Source of the DNA: Agrobacterium sp. RAC06
Lineage (GTDB): Bacteria > Pseudomonadota > Alphaproteobacteria > Rhizobiales > Rhizobiaceae
Length of the DNA: 64,000 nucleotides
Assembly (NCBI RefSeq): GCF_001713475.1
Contig: NZ_CP016499.1
Location: 2,790,001-2,854,000, forward strand
Direction of reading: 5' to 3'
Each line of letters starts with the position of its first letter. Positions within the stretch are counted from its first letter, which is position 1. A program made the position numbers and the translations under genes. The notes below the pieces were generated by a model. The model worked only from the letters and a program-made list of their open reading frames with translations, was not told the origin of the DNA and did not search any database. This document shows, piece after piece, positions 16,082 through 25,606 of this stretch.

Positions 16082-16906
16082 ATGGCTCGCAACGTCACAA
16101 CCCGGCGCAAGATCATCTTCACGGCCATCGCCTGGACGATCGCCTTCGTGATCTTCTTCCCGATCCTCTACACGCTGATCACCAGTGTGAAGACGGAAAG
16201 CGAAGCGATCCAGGGCTTTGACCTGATCCCGACCTTTACCTTCGAAAATTACGTGACGGTCCAGACACAGCGCGACTACATCAAGCCTTTCATGAACTCG
16301 GTCATCCTGTCTGTGGGCTCGACGATCCTGGCACTTTTCGTCGGCATCCCGGCCGCCTGGGCCATGGCGTTTTCGCCGTCCAAGCGGACCAAGGACATCC
16401 TGATGTGGATGCTCTCGACCAAGATGATGCCTGCAGTCGCCGTGCTCGTTCCGATCTACCTGCTGTTCCGCGACTTCGGTCTGCTCGATACCCGGATTGG
16501 TCTGACGATCATGCTGACGCTGATCAACCTGCCGATCGTCATCTGGATGCTCTACACCTATTTCCGCGAGATTCCGGGCGAAATCCTAGAAGCCGCGCGA
16601 ATGGACGGTGCCTCGCTTTTCAACGAGATCGTCTATGTGCTCGCGCCCATGGCCCTGCCAGGCATTGCCTCGACGCTTCTCCTCAACATCATTCTCGCCT
16701 GGAACGAAGCCTTCTGGACGATCCGTCTCACCACCACCAATGCGGCGCCGCTAACCGCCTTCATCGCCTCCTTCTCCAGTCCGCAAGGGTTGTTCTGGGC
16801 GAAACTGTCGGCCGCCTCGACGATGGCGATTGCGCCGATAGTGATCCTCGGCTGGTTCAGCCAGAAGCAACTCGTGCGCGGCCTGACCTTTGGCGCCGTC
16901 AAGTAA
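16082..16906 (+). CDS. smoG: Polyol ABC transporter permease SmoG
   Basis: MalG-like inner-membrane permease, 274 aa, with about six membrane segments. The EAA loop is GEILEAARMDGASLFNEIVY near residue 170, and the family stretch ILAWNEAFWTIRLTTTNAAPL follows. The C-terminus KQLVRGLTFGAVK is the usual end of MalG-type permeases. The gene lies 10 bp after smoF and 12 bp before smoK, in an operon whose gene order matches rhizobial sorbitol/mannitol transporters. Confidence 0.9.
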   Translation: MARNVTTRRKIIFTAIAWTIAFVIFFPILYTLITSVKTESEAIQGFDLIPTFTFENYVTVQTQRDYIKPFMNSVILSVGSTILALFVGIPAAWAMAFSPSKRTKDILMWMLSTKMMPAVAVLVPIYLLFRDFGLLDTRIGLTIMLTLINLPIVIWMLYTYFREIPGEILEAARMDGASLFNEIVYVLAPMALPGIASTLLLNIILAWNEAFWTIRLTTTNAAPLTAFIASFSSPQGLFWAKLSAASTMAIAPIVILGWFSQKQLVRGLTFGAVK

Positions 16907-16918
16907 GGAAACCCGACC

Positions 16919-17917
16919 ATGGGCAGCATCAAACTCGAACAGCTCTCCAAGTCCTTCGGCGAGCATGCGGTCATCCCGGGGATCGACCTTGAAATCAATG
17001 ACGGTGAATTTGTCGTCTTCGTCGGGCCGTCCGGCTGCGGCAAGTCCACGTTGCTGCGCCTGATCGCCGGCCTCGAAGACGCGACCGGCGGACGCATTGT
17101 GATCGACGGCAAGGATCAAACGCATACACCGCCGGCGCAGCGCGGCCTGGCAATGGTGTTCCAGTCCTATGCACTTTATCCGCATATGAGCGTGCGCTCG
17201 AACATCGGCTTTCCGCTGAAGATGGCGAAGGTCGACCCGGCCGAGATCAACCGCAAGGTCGAGGAGGCAGCGCGCATATTGAACCTCACCGATTACCTGG
17301 AGCGCCGGCCCGGGCAACTCTCCGGCGGTCAGCGACAGCGCGTCGCTATCGGCCGTGCCATTGTCCGCAATCCCCGTTGCTTCCTGTTCGACGAGCCGCT
17401 TTCCAACCTCGATGCGGCGCTTCGCGTCGCCATGCGTCTCGAGATCACCGAACTGCATCAGAAGCTCAAGGCAACCTCGATTTACGTGACCCACGACCAG
17501 GTGGAGGCCATGACCATGGCTGACAAGATCGTGGTTCTCAACAAGGGCCGCATCGAGCAGGTGGGATCGCCGCTCGACCTCTATCGCAGCCCGGCCAATC
17601 TCTTCGTCGCCGGCTTCATCGGTTCGCCGAAGATGAACCTGATCTCTGGCAAGGCGGCTTCCGCCCATGGCGCCCACACGATTGGCATTCGGCCGGAGCA
17701 TGTCACGCTCTCGCTCGACAGCGGCATGTGGCGTGGTCTTGTGACAGTCGCCGAACATCTTGGCTCCGACACGTTCCTGCATGTCGAGGTGGATGGTGTC
17801 GGCACGATCACCACGCGGACCGGAGGGGAATTCCCGGTCCGTCATGGCGACACTGTTTATGTGACACCGGATCTCAATCGACTGCACAAATTCAATGACA
17901 AGGGACTGGCAGCATGA
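16919..17917 (+). CDS. smoK: Polyol ABC transporter ATP-binding protein SmoK
   Basis: MalK-type ATPase, 332 aa. Walker A GPSGCGKS (about 38-45), signature LSGGQRQR (about 134-141), Walker [13 protein letters not shown] and switch histidine in [13 protein letters not shown] are all canonical, so it should work as a homodimer, unlike the GlpS/GlpT pair in this window. A C-terminal MalK regulatory domain starts near [13 protein letters not shown]. The stop overlaps the smoS start by ATGA. It energises SmoF/SmoG uptake of polyols. Confidence 0.92.
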   Translation: MGSIKLEQLSKSFGEHAVIPGIDLEINDGEFVVFVGPSGCGKSTLLRLIAGLEDATGGRIVIDGKDQTHTPPAQRGLAMVFQSYALYPHMSVRSNIGFPLKMAKVDPAEINRKVEEAARILNLTDYLERRPGQLSGGQRQRVAIGRAIVRNPRCFLFDEPLSNLDAALRVAMRLEITELHQKLKATSIYVTHDQVEAMTMADKIVVLNKGRIEQVGSPLDLYRSPANLFVAGFIGSPKMNLISGKAASAHGAHTIGIRPEHVTLSLDSGMWRGLVTVAEHLGSDTFLHVEVDGVGTITTRTGGEFPVRHGDTVYVTPDLNRLHKFNDKGLAA

Positions 17918-18693
17918 CCGGCAGATTGAGCGGAAAATCGGCAATTATCACAGGCTCAGCCCGCGGCATCGGCCGGGCCTTTGCGGAAGTCTATATTCGC
18001 GAAGGTGCAACGGCGGTTGCGATCGCCGATATCGATTTCGACCGCGCATCGGCAACGGCATCGGAGATCGGCCCTGCGGCCTATGCCGTCCGGATCGACG
18101 TCTCCGATCAGGCATCGATCGACGCAGCGATTGCTGCCTGTGTCGAACGCGCCGGCGGCATCGATATTCTGGTCAACAATGCCGCAATCTTCGATCTCGC
18201 TCCGATCATCGAGATTTCCCGCAAGAGCTATCAACGCGTTTTCGACATCAATGTCGGAGGAACGCTGTTTACGATGCAGGCCGTGGCCAAGCAGATGATG
18301 GCGCAAGGGCGTGGTGGCAAGATCATCAACATGGCGAGCCAGGCCGGACGACGCGGCGAACCGCTGGTCGGCGTCTACTGCGCCTCGAAGGCTGCCGTCA
18401 TTTCGCTCACCCAATCGGCTGGCCTCGACCTCATCAAGCACGGGATCAACGTCAACGGGATCGCGCCTGGCGTGGTCGGCAGCGAGATGTGGGACGAGGT
18501 CGACGCGCTCTTCGCAAAGTACGAAAACCGTCCGCTTGGCGAAAAGAAGAAACTTGTCGGCGAGGCGGTCCCCTTCGGCCGTATGGGCCGGGCGGAGGAT
18601 CTGACCGGCATGGCAGTCTTCCTCGCCTCGGCGGAAGCCGACTACATCGTCGCCCAGACCTACAATGTCGACGGCGGAAACTGGATGAGCTGA
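17914..18693 (+). CDS. smoS: Sorbitol dehydrogenase (short-chain dehydrogenase/reductase)
   Basis: NAD-dependent short-chain dehydrogenase of 259 aa, expected to oxidise sorbitol to fructose and, in related enzymes, galactitol to tagatose. The cofactor motif is [13 protein letters not shown] (about 14-26), the structural NNAA motif (about 89-92) is present, and the catalytic Ser-Tyr-Lys is seen as MASQAG, then VYCASKAAV. An Asp after the second strand (ADIDFDRA) favours NAD over NADP. ATGA overlap with smoK. Together with MtlK it converts imported polyols to ketoses for the downstream kinase or central metabolism. Confidence 0.88.
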   Translation: MTGRLSGKSAIITGSARGIGRAFAEVYIREGATAVAIADIDFDRASATASEIGPAAYAVRIDVSDQASIDAAIAACVERAGGIDILVNNAAIFDLAPIIEISRKSYQRVFDINVGGTLFTMQAVAKQMMAQGRGGKIINMASQAGRRGEPLVGVYCASKAAVISLTQSAGLDLIKHGINVNGIAPGVVGSEMWDEVDALFAKYENRPLGEKKKLVGEAVPFGRMGRAEDLTGMAVFLASAEADYIVAQTYNVDGGNWMS

Positions 18694-18727
18694 CGGCTCG
18701 TGCGGCCCCCAGCCAAGGAATGCACTC

Positions 18728-20212
18728 ATGACGATTAAACTCTCGCTTGCAACTCTGGCAGATATCGGTGACCGGGCGTCCCTGCCCTCCTATCGCCGCG
18801 AGGACATCCGTCCCGCGATCCTGCATTTCGGCGTCGGCAATTTCCACCGCGCCCATATGGCGATCTACCTGCACGAACTCTTCAACAGCGGTCGCGATCT
18901 CGATTGGGGCATTATCGGCGCTGGTGTCATGGCCTCCGACCAGCGGATGCGTGACACGCTGAAAGCCCAGGATTTCCTCACGACCGTGGTCGAGCAGGAT
19001 ATCGATCGCTCGGCCGCGACCATCACCGGGCCGATGCTGGATGTCATCACGGCACCGGATTTCGATCGGATCATCGCGACGCTCTCCTCCCCCGATATCC
19101 GGATCGTTTCGATGACGATCACGGAGGGTGGGTATTTCATCGATGCGGCAACCGGCAAGTTCGATCCTGATCATCCGGCGATCGTCGCCGACGCGAAGAA
19201 CCCTGGCGAGCCGAAGACGGTCTTCGGACTGATCATCGCCGGCCTCAAGGCGCGCCGCGCTGCGGGCGTTCCACCCTTCACCGTCATGTGCTGCGACAAT
19301 ATCCCCGGCAATGGCGAGGTGACGGAAGCCACCGTCTGCGGGTTGGCGCGCCTGTCTGATCCTGATATCGCCGACTGGATCCATCACAACGTCGCCTTTC
19401 CGAATTCCATGGTGGACCGCATCACGCCTGCGACCGGACTGCGGGAGATCGACCTCACTCGCGAAAGTTACGGGATCGAAGACGGCTGGCCCGTGTTCTG
19501 CGAGGGCTTCAAGCAGTGGGTGCTTGAAGACAAGTTCCCGCTGGGACGCCCTGCTCTGGAAGACGTGGGCGTGACCTTTGTGCCCGATGTGGCACCCTAC
19601 GAGTTGATGAAGCTCAGGATCCTGAATGGTGGCCATGCGGCAATCGCCTATCCGGCGGCGCTGATGGACATTCATTTCGTGCATGAATCCATGGAGAACC
19701 CGCTGATCCGGGCCTTCCTGGCGAAGCTCGAAAACGACGAGATCATCCCGGTCGTGCCGCCTGTGCCTAACACCAGCTTGCAGGACTATTTCGCGCTCAT
19801 CGAGAACCGCTTCGCCAATCCGAAGATTGGCGACACCATCCCGCGCCTGGCGCAGGATGGCTCGAACCGTCAGCCCAAGTTCATTCTACCCTCGACGGCA
19901 GATCGTCTGGCCCAGGATCTGGACGTGCAAGGCCTTGCTCTCGTCTCGGCCCTCTGGTGCCGCTACTTCGAAGGCACGAGCGATGGCGGAAAGCCGATCG
20001 CCTTCAACGATCCAAGCGCGGAGCGGCTGCACGCGGCTGCACTCACCTCTCGGAATGATCCCATGGCTTTCATCGGGATTACCGACATCTTTGGATCCGT
20101 CGGAGCCAATCCGCAGTTCCAGAAGCGATTCGGTGAAGCGATCGCAAGCTTGCGGAGCCAGGGCGCCGCCGCTACGCTCCAGCGCTATCTCGACGGAACC
20201 CTTGCAAGCTGA
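18728..20212 (+). CDS. mtlK: Mannitol 2-dehydrogenase
   Basis: Long-chain polyol dehydrogenase of 494 aa in the mannitol/fructuronate reductase family; oxidises mannitol to fructose with NAD. Recognisable segments are ILHFGVGNFHRAHMAIYLHEL (dinucleotide fold region, about 32-52), VTVMCCDNIPGNGE-like TVMCCDNIPGNG near 188, and the catalytic lysine region YELMKLRILNGGHAAIAY near 295. Length is normal. It follows smoS by 34 bp and is followed almost directly by the HAD phosphatase gene. Confidence 0.92.
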   Translation: MTIKLSLATLADIGDRASLPSYRREDIRPAILHFGVGNFHRAHMAIYLHELFNSGRDLDWGIIGAGVMASDQRMRDTLKAQDFLTTVVEQDIDRSAATITGPMLDVITAPDFDRIIATLSSPDIRIVSMTITEGGYFIDAATGKFDPDHPAIVADAKNPGEPKTVFGLIIAGLKARRAAGVPPFTVMCCDNIPGNGEVTEATVCGLARLSDPDIADWIHHNVAFPNSMVDRITPATGLREIDLTRESYGIEDGWPVFCEGFKQWVLEDKFPLGRPALEDVGVTFVPDVAPYELMKLRILNGGHAAIAYPAALMDIHFVHESMENPLIRAFLAKLENDEIIPVVPPVPNTSLQDYFALIENRFANPKIGDTIPRLAQDGSNRQPKFILPSTADRLAQDLDVQGLALVSALWCRYFEGTSDGGKPIAFNDPSAERLHAAALTSRNDPMAFIGITDIFGSVGANPQFQKRFGEAIASLRSQGAAATLQRYLDGTLAS

Positions 20213-20218
20213 GTGACC

Positions 20219-20926
20219 ATGGACCCGCAGCCGATCCGCCTGGTGATCTTCGACTGTGACGGGGTTCTCGTCGACAGCGAAGGTATCGCGCTCGAGGTTC
20301 TGGTCGAAGCGCTGGCCGAAACGGGAATTGGATTGACGACCAGCGAGGCGGCGGAGCGCTTTCTCGGGCGAAGCCTTGGTTCGCTGACAGAGGTGGTTCG
20401 ATCCGAATTCGGTGTCGAAATCGATCCCGCTTTCCTGGCCGGCATGCGGGATAGGCTTTACGCGCGGTTTCGTGCGGAATTGGCAGCCCTTCCAGGGGTC
20501 GCATCCGCTATCGATTCGCTCAAGGCCATGCAGGTCTCCTGCTGTGTGGCCTCGTCCAGTCAGCGGGAACGGATCGAGCTCTCCCTGTCCGTGACCGGAC
20601 TTCTTCCCCGTCTCAGCCCACATATCTTCAGCGCGACCATGGTCGAACGCGGCAAACCCGCGCCGGACCTTTTCCTCCATGCGGCTGCCGAAATGGGTGT
20701 CGCGCCAGCGCAGTGCATCGTGATCGAGGACAGCCCCGCCGGCATCCGTGCGGCGCAAGCCGCCGGCATGAAGGTCATCGCCTTTACCGGCGGATCCCAT
20801 ACCGGGAATGCCAGCTACCGGGAGGCGCTCACGCATCTGAAGCCGGATGGGCAGTTTGACGCCATGGAGAATTTGCTCCACTTTGTCCGCGGAGCGAGGA
20901 GACTGGAAGATCTGACTGATGCGTGA
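20219..20926 (+). CDS. HAD-family phosphatase, subfamily IA
   Basis: Haloacid-dehalogenase-type phosphatase of about 235 aa. Motif I FDCDGVLVDSE (nucleophile first Asp) near residue 10, motif II Ser within CVASSSQ, motif III Lys in RGKPAPDLFL and motif IV VIEDSPAG are all present, so the enzyme should be active on a small phosphate ester such as a sugar or polyol phosphate. A GTG at 20213 just after the mtlK stop is an alternative start. It overlaps the FGGY kinase start by 8 bp, so the two are co-translated. It may remove unwanted phosphates during polyol catabolism; substrate unknown. Confidence 0.85.
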   Translation: MDPQPIRLVIFDCDGVLVDSEGIALEVLVEALAETGIGLTTSEAAERFLGRSLGSLTEVVRSEFGVEIDPAFLAGMRDRLYARFRAELAALPGVASAIDSLKAMQVSCCVASSSQRERIELSLSVTGLLPRLSPHIFSATMVERGKPAPDLFLHAAAEMGVAPAQCIVIEDSPAGIRAAQAAGMKVIAFTGGSHTGNASYREALTHLKPDGQFDAMENLLHFVRGARRLEDLTDA

Positions 20927-22544
20927 GCACCTCTTGGCCGTGGATGTTGGCACGGGCAGTGCACGGGCCGGGGTGTTTGATCTCAGCGGTCGGCAACTTG
21001 CCCGCTGTGTCGTCCCGATCAGCGTTCACCAGCCTCTGCCCAAGCATATGGAGCAGGACAGCGAAGAGATCTGGGCGGCAGTCTGCAGCGCGGTTAAGTC
21101 TGCCCTTGCCGAGAGCGGAATTTCTGCTGACGAAATCCTGGCCCTCGGGTTCGATGCCACATGTTCGCTTGTCGTGCGTGACCGCGATGGACGCCCGCTT
21201 TCGGTCTCAGAAACACGCTCGCCGAACCTCGACACCATCTTGTGGATGGACCATCGAGCGCTCGAGGAAACCGAATACTGCAACGCGATCGCCGATCCGC
21301 TGCTCGAACGCTTTGGCGGACGGCTTTCGGTCGAGATGCAGATCCCGAAACTGCTCTGGCTCAAAAGGCACAGAGCGGATCTCTGGGCCGAAAGCGCACA
21401 AATCTTCGATCTCTGCGACTTCCTGACCTGGCGCGCGACCGGCTCCGAGAAACGCAGCCATTCAGCGCTCGCCTCGAAATGGGGCTATATGCCGGAGGCG
21501 CCCGGTGGGCCACCGATCGACTACTACCGGAAAGTTGGACTCGGCGATGTCATGGAGCGAGCGGGGCTGCCGCCCCTTTCGGAACGGCCGGGTCAGGCGA
21601 TCGGCTGCCTCTCCCGAACCAGCGCCGCGGAACTTGGTCTCGACGAGCAGTGCCTTGTCGCCGCGGGGCTGATCGATGCTTACGCGGGAACTATCGGCCT
21701 CTTCGCCGCGGGGGAACGGCCGAACGTCACGCTCGATGCCGAAGCCGTGCTGATTGCAGGCACTTCGAGCTGCATCGTGCGGCTTTCGAGCGAGCCTGTG
21801 TCCGGCACCGGCTGCTGGGGCGCCTTTCGGGATGCCGCGATTGCCGGCCTCTGGTTGACGGAGGCCGGGCAGTCTGCCTCGGGTGCCTTCCTGGACCACA
21901 TTGTAACGCAACATCCGGCCGGCGGGATTCCCATGAAGGCACGCCACCGGGCAATCCTCGACGGGATCGCCGAGTGTCTGGCAAGCGAAGGCCCAGATTT
22001 CGGCCTGCCGATCAGCGTCCTGCCGGACCTGCACGGTACACGCTCACCCGTGTCCGATCCGATGCTCACCGGGACAATCGCGGGGCTCGATCTCGATCGC
22101 AGTGAGCGCTCCCTTCTCAGGCTCTACTGGAGAAGCTGCGTGGCGCTTGCCTGCAGCATCCGCCACATCATCGACCATCAGCCGCGCCGTGCGGGCGCGC
22201 CGAGACAGCTTCTGTTGGCCGGCGGCCTGGCCGACCATCCGCTTCTGGCGCAACTCTATGCCGATGCGACCGGCTGCGATGTCTTCGTGCCGATCGACTG
22301 CGACGCCGTTCTGCTCGGCTGCGCACTGCATGCGGCTGTTGCCGCTGGCGCCTTTTCGACTTCTGCCGAAGCGGGGAGCCGGATGCGGTATGCCATGAAG
22401 CACTTTCCTCCATCGCCGAAGCGGCAACAGGCTCTCGCGCGAGATCACGCGCTGCTCTTGGCCATGATGCGGCATCGCGAAGAACTCGCGACGCTTGCAA
22501 GCCCTCAAGGCAGAACGCCGGACGCCGTTTCCCTGGCCATCTGA
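20919..22544 (+). CDS. FGGY-family carbohydrate kinase (ribulokinase-like)
   Basis: Sugar kinase of 541 aa. N-terminal phosphate-1 motif LAVDVGTGSARAGVFD (about 5-20), the ALGFDATCSLV and ILWMDHRA segments of the ribulokinase/YDR109C branch, and the adenosine motif LLLAGGLADHPLL (about 430) are visible. This branch phosphorylates keto-pentoses such as D-ribulose and sometimes ketohexoses. It is last in the polyol operon, so it probably phosphorylates the ketose made by SmoS or MtlK; family membership suggests pentitol products as additional substrates. Substrate is inferred only. Confidence 0.85.
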   Translation: MREHLLAVDVGTGSARAGVFDLSGRQLARCVVPISVHQPLPKHMEQDSEEIWAAVCSAVKSALAESGISADEILALGFDATCSLVVRDRDGRPLSVSETRSPNLDTILWMDHRALEETEYCNAIADPLLERFGGRLSVEMQIPKLLWLKRHRADLWAESAQIFDLCDFLTWRATGSEKRSHSALASKWGYMPEAPGGPPIDYYRKVGLGDVMERAGLPPLSERPGQAIGCLSRTSAAELGLDEQCLVAAGLIDAYAGTIGLFAAGERPNVTLDAEAVLIAGTSSCIVRLSSEPVSGTGCWGAFRDAAIAGLWLTEAGQSASGAFLDHIVTQHPAGGIPMKARHRAILDGIAECLASEGPDFGLPISVLPDLHGTRSPVSDPMLTGTIAGLDLDRSERSLLRLYWRSCVALACSIRHIIDHQPRRAGAPRQLLLAGGLADHPLLAQLYADATGCDVFVPIDCDAVLLGCALHAAVAAGAFSTSAEAGSRMRYAMKHFPPSPKRQQALARDHALLLAMMRHREELATLASPQGRTPDAVSLAI

Positions 22545-22547
22545 TCC

Positions 22548-22582
22548 CACGCGGCCTCAAGAGTCGAGGTCTCGGCCGCGTG
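22548..22582 (+). terminator. Possible terminator of the polyol operon
   Basis: CACGCGGCC (22548-22556) and GGCCGCGTG (22574-22582) are exact complements with a 17-nt loop, directly after the kinase stop and before the hut promoter region. There is no T-run, so termination would be weak or Rho-assisted. Confidence 0.45.
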
Positions 22583-22650
22583 CAGTCAACGGAACACCGG
22601 ATCCGACGGCGCATCGGTGCCCTCTTGCGCCGAAGCTTGGAACCTGCCAT

Positions 22651-22664
22651 GTTGCCTATACAAC
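22651..22664. promoter_or_regulatory. Putative HutC operator before hutF
   Basis: GTTGCCTATACAAC, ending 16 bp before the hutF start, is an imperfect palindrome with the core TATACAA. HutC repressors of proteobacteria bind sites close to TTGTATATACAA; this one matches 10 of 12 positions as I recall the consensus. A hutC gene ends the same operon. Urocanate would relieve repression. Confidence 0.5.
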
Positions 22665-22680
22665 TTGCAAAGGTTTCGAG

Positions 22681-24054
22681 ATGAAAGCTTCTCAAAGTCT
22701 GTTCTGTGAGCGCGTGCTTCTGCCCGAGGGCTGGGCAAGCGATGTGACAATCGGGATCGATCAGAGCGGCTCGATAGCCACGATCGAACGCGGCACGGTG
22801 TATGGGCCAGATTCAACCATGCTGGCCGGACCCGTGGTTCCAGCACTGCAAAACCTGCATTCTCACGGGTTTCAGCGGGCAATGGCCGGTCTCGCCGAGA
22901 TCGCCGGCTCAACCGATGACAGCTTCTGGACATGGCGTGACACCATGTATCGGCTGGTCGGGCAGATGTCGCCTGACGATGTCGAGGCTGTTACGACAAA
23001 GTTGTATAGTGAACTTCTGAAAGGTGGTTTCGGTCATGTCACTGAATTTCACTATTTCCACCATGCTCTGCCTGAGGTCAGCACGTCCGACGGCTTCGAG
23101 ATGTCCAGCCGTATCCTGCGTTCGGCCGAGACGGCCGGGATAGGCCTGACGCACCTGCCGGTCTTCTATGCCCATGCCGGCTTCGGAGGGATCGAGCCCA
23201 ATGCAGGACAGCGTCCGTTCATTCATAGCGTCGACAGTTTCCTGGCTCTTCTCGATCGGCTGGCGCCTGCTTGCACGACTGCCGATGTGCGCCTTGGTCT
23301 GGCAATCCATTCGCTGCGGGCTGCGACGCCGGACGAGATGCGCGCGGTGCTCTCGGCGGAGCAAACTGGCGGGCCCATCCATATTCATGTGGCCGAACAG
23401 GAACGGGAGGTGGAGGACTGCCTTGCCTGGAGCGGCCGCCGTCCGGTCAGCTATCTGCTCGACGAGTTTGCGCTCGACGAGCGCTGGTGTGCCATCCATG
23501 CGACGCACATGACTGCGGAGGAAACGGCACGGCTGGCGAAGTCAGGTGCGGTCGCGGGTCTCTGCCCGGCCACCGAAGCCAATCTCGGCGACGGGATCTA
23601 TCCCGCAACGGAATTCACGGCCCTGGGCGGGCGCTTCGGGATCGGCACGGACAGCCATGTCGCAACCTCGGTGGCGGAAGAATTGCGCGTGCTGGAATAT
23701 GGGCAGCGGCTGCGCGATCGACGCCGCAACCGGCTTGTATCCGGTCCTGGCGCCTCGGTCGGCCGCACGCTGATCGACGCAAGCCTGTCCGGCGGTGCTC
23801 AGGCTGCGGGTCTCAAGACGAGCGGTATTCGCGTCGGCGCGCGCGCCGATCTCGTCGTGCTCGACGGTGCCAACCCTTTCATCGCCGCTGCCAAAGACGA
23901 TCAGATCCTCGACCGCTGGATCTTTGCGCTCGGCAGCGAGGCCGTGCGCGACGTGATGGTTCGCGGGAACTTCGTGGTTCGGGAGGGTCGCCACCGTGCC
24001 GAAGAGCGCATCGACGGCGACTTTGCCCGCGCGCTGAAGAGGATCCTGCAATGA
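22681..24054 (+). CDS. hutF: Formimidoylglutamate deiminase
   Basis: Metal-dependent amidohydrolase of 457 aa that deiminates N-formimidoyl-L-glutamate to N-formyl-L-glutamate and ammonia, step four of the five-step histidine route. Metal site LHSHGFQRAM near residue 60, the HIHVAEQEREVEDC stretch near 233, HATHMT near 278 and the terminal metal ligand in GTDSHVA near 323 are all seen. The ATG at 22681 fits the family N-terminus; the frame extends back to 22495 but overlaps the kinase gene. It is first in the hut operon; HutG downstream uses its product. Confidence 0.9.
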   Translation: MKASQSLFCERVLLPEGWASDVTIGIDQSGSIATIERGTVYGPDSTMLAGPVVPALQNLHSHGFQRAMAGLAEIAGSTDDSFWTWRDTMYRLVGQMSPDDVEAVTTKLYSELLKGGFGHVTEFHYFHHALPEVSTSDGFEMSSRILRSAETAGIGLTHLPVFYAHAGFGGIEPNAGQRPFIHSVDSFLALLDRLAPACTTADVRLGLAIHSLRAATPDEMRAVLSAEQTGGPIHIHVAEQEREVEDCLAWSGRRPVSYLLDEFALDERWCAIHATHMTAEETARLAKSGAVAGLCPATEANLGDGIYPATEFTALGGRFGIGTDSHVATSVAEELRVLEYGQRLRDRRRNRLVSGPGASVGRTLIDASLSGGAQAAGLKTSGIRVGARADLVVLDGANPFIAAAKDDQILDRWIFALGSEAVRDVMVRGNFVVREGRHRAEERIDGDFARALKRILQ

Positions 24055-24097
24055 GTTTCATTAGCCGGCGAATTCTTTTCAGCAGATGGAGCGCCTG

Positions 24098-25606
24098 ATG
24101 GTGCAGACGATCACTCTCGATAAGGTGCTGACTTCAGATGCGATCGCCGCGATTGCCGAGGGCGCCAGGCTGGCCTTAAGCGAAACGGCGCGGCAGCGGA
24201 TTCTCGATGCCCGCGCGGTCGTCGATGCTCTGGTCGACCAGGGTATCCGCGGCTATGGCATCAATACCGGTGTTGGCGCACTCTGCGACGTGGTCATCGA
24301 TCGCGAGGAGCAGGCGTCACTCTCCCGCAATCTGTTGTTCAGCCATTCCTGTGGTGTCGGTGAACCGCTCGGGCGGGTCGAAACACGCGCCATCATGGCA
24401 GCCCAGGTCGCCAATTTCGCGCATGGTTATTCGGGCATCCGGCTTGAGGTTGTCGAGACACTCATCGCCCTCCTGAACAAGGATATGCTTCCGGTGATCC
24501 CGTCCAGGGGTTCCGTCGGTTACCTGACGCATGGCGCGGCCATCGGGCTGGTCCTGATCGGATCAGGCGAATGCCGTCATGACGGCAAGCTAATATCGGG
24601 CGCAGACGCGCTGGCCGCGCTTGATATCAAGCCGCTGGTGCTCCAGGCGAAGGAAGGTCTGAGCCTGATCAACGGTACACCCTGCGCCACCGGCCTTGCT
24701 TCGCTTGCCGTCACCAGGCTCGCGCATCTCGTCGACTGGGCAGATGCAGCAGCGGCGATGACCTATGAGAACCTCGGCGCGCAGAGCGATCCATTTGCAG
24801 AAATGCCGCTTTCCCTGCGGAAGTCCGATGGGCTGCAGCAGGTCGGGCAGAACTTGCGGACATTGCTGGCCGGAAGCGCGCTTCTGGCGGAATCTGCGGG
24901 CAAGCGGACGCAGGATCCGCTCAGCCTCAGGGCCGTGCCGCATGTGCATGGCGCAGTGCGCGATGCGCTCGCGGAGGCCCGCGCGGTGGTGGATCGGGAG
25001 CTTGCGAGCGTCACCGACAACCCCGCCGTGAGCGGATCGCCTGAAGACCCGAAAGTGCATTCGCAGGCGCATGCGGTCGGTGCCGCCCTTGGGCTCGCCA
25101 TGGATCATCTGGCGACGGCCGCAGCCGAACTCGCCGCCATTTCCGAGCGGCGGATCGACCGCCTGGTCAACCCGCTGGTGAGCGGTCTGCCGGCCTTTCT
25201 CGCATCGGGCAGCGGTGTCGAATCCGGCTTCATGATCATTCAGTATACAGCGGCAGCACTGGTGGCGGAAAACCGCCGGCTGGCGATGCCGGCAAGCCTT
25301 GACGGTGGCATCACATCCGGCCTGCAGGAAGACATCCTGACCCATGCGACGCCAGCAGCTGCCAAGGCGCTCGCCATCCTCGACAATCTCGAGACGGTGC
25401 TTGCCATCGAACTGACCGCCGCCGCGCAGGCCCATGACCTGCAGCCCTCCAAGGCCAAGAGAGCTGCGATGACGCAACGGATCCATGAGCTGATCCGCCA
25501 AGCGGTGCCCTTCTACCGGGACGACCGGCCCTTGAACAGCGACATCCAGCAGATCCGGACACTCCTGAAGACGACGGCCGTCTGGTCCGAAAGCGAGGGC
25601 GCATGA
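24098..25606 (+). CDS. HutH-like ammonia-lyase family protein lacking the MIO triad
   Basis: Protein of 502 aa in the histidine/phenylalanine ammonia-lyase family, from ATG 24098 with GGAG six bases upstream (an ATG at 24086 is poorer). Residues YGINTGVG (53-60) and LINGT are kept, but where active lyases have Ala-Ser-Gly, which cyclises to the MIO cofactor, it has Tyr142-Leu143-Thr144 (SVGYLTHG). The neighbouring true HutH has Ala142-Ser143-Gly144 at the same numbering. Other active-site stretches also differ ([14 protein letters not shown] against [14 protein letters not shown]). It sits between hutF and hutI with an ATGA overlap. Similar genes in rhizobia are often labelled hutH2. It may be a non-MIO enzyme, a regulator or a structural partner of HutH. 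Confidence 0.85.
   Translation: MVQTITLDKVLTSDAIAAIAEGARLALSETARQRILDARAVVDALVDQGIRGYGINTGVGALCDVVIDREEQASLSRNLLFSHSCGVGEPLGRVETRAIMAAQVANFAHGYSGIRLEVVETLIALLNKDMLPVIPSRGSVGYLTHGAAIGLVLIGSGECRHDGKLISGADALAALDIKPLVLQAKEGLSLINGTPCATGLASLAVTRLAHLVDWADAAAAMTYENLGAQSDPFAEMPLSLRKSDGLQQVGQNLRTLLAGSALLAESAGKRTQDPLSLRAVPHVHGAVRDALAEARAVVDRELASVTDNPAVSGSPEDPKVHSQAHAVGAALGLAMDHLATAAAELAAISERRIDRLVNPLVSGLPAFLASGSGVESGFMIIQYTAAALVAENRRLAMPASLDGGITSGLQEDILTHATPAAAKALAILDNLETVLAIELTAAAQAHDLQPSKAKRAAMTQRIHELIRQAVPFYRDDRPLNSDIQQIRTLLKTTAVWSESEGA

Noticed and set aside
16751..17944. 397-codon antisense frame opposite smoK
   Set aside because: Same reason: smoK has all ABC ATPase motifs; the antisense product looks like translated complement.
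23000..23020. TTGTATAGTGAA-like HutC motif inside hutF
   Set aside because: It lies within a coding region with no promoter features; kept only the site before hutF.
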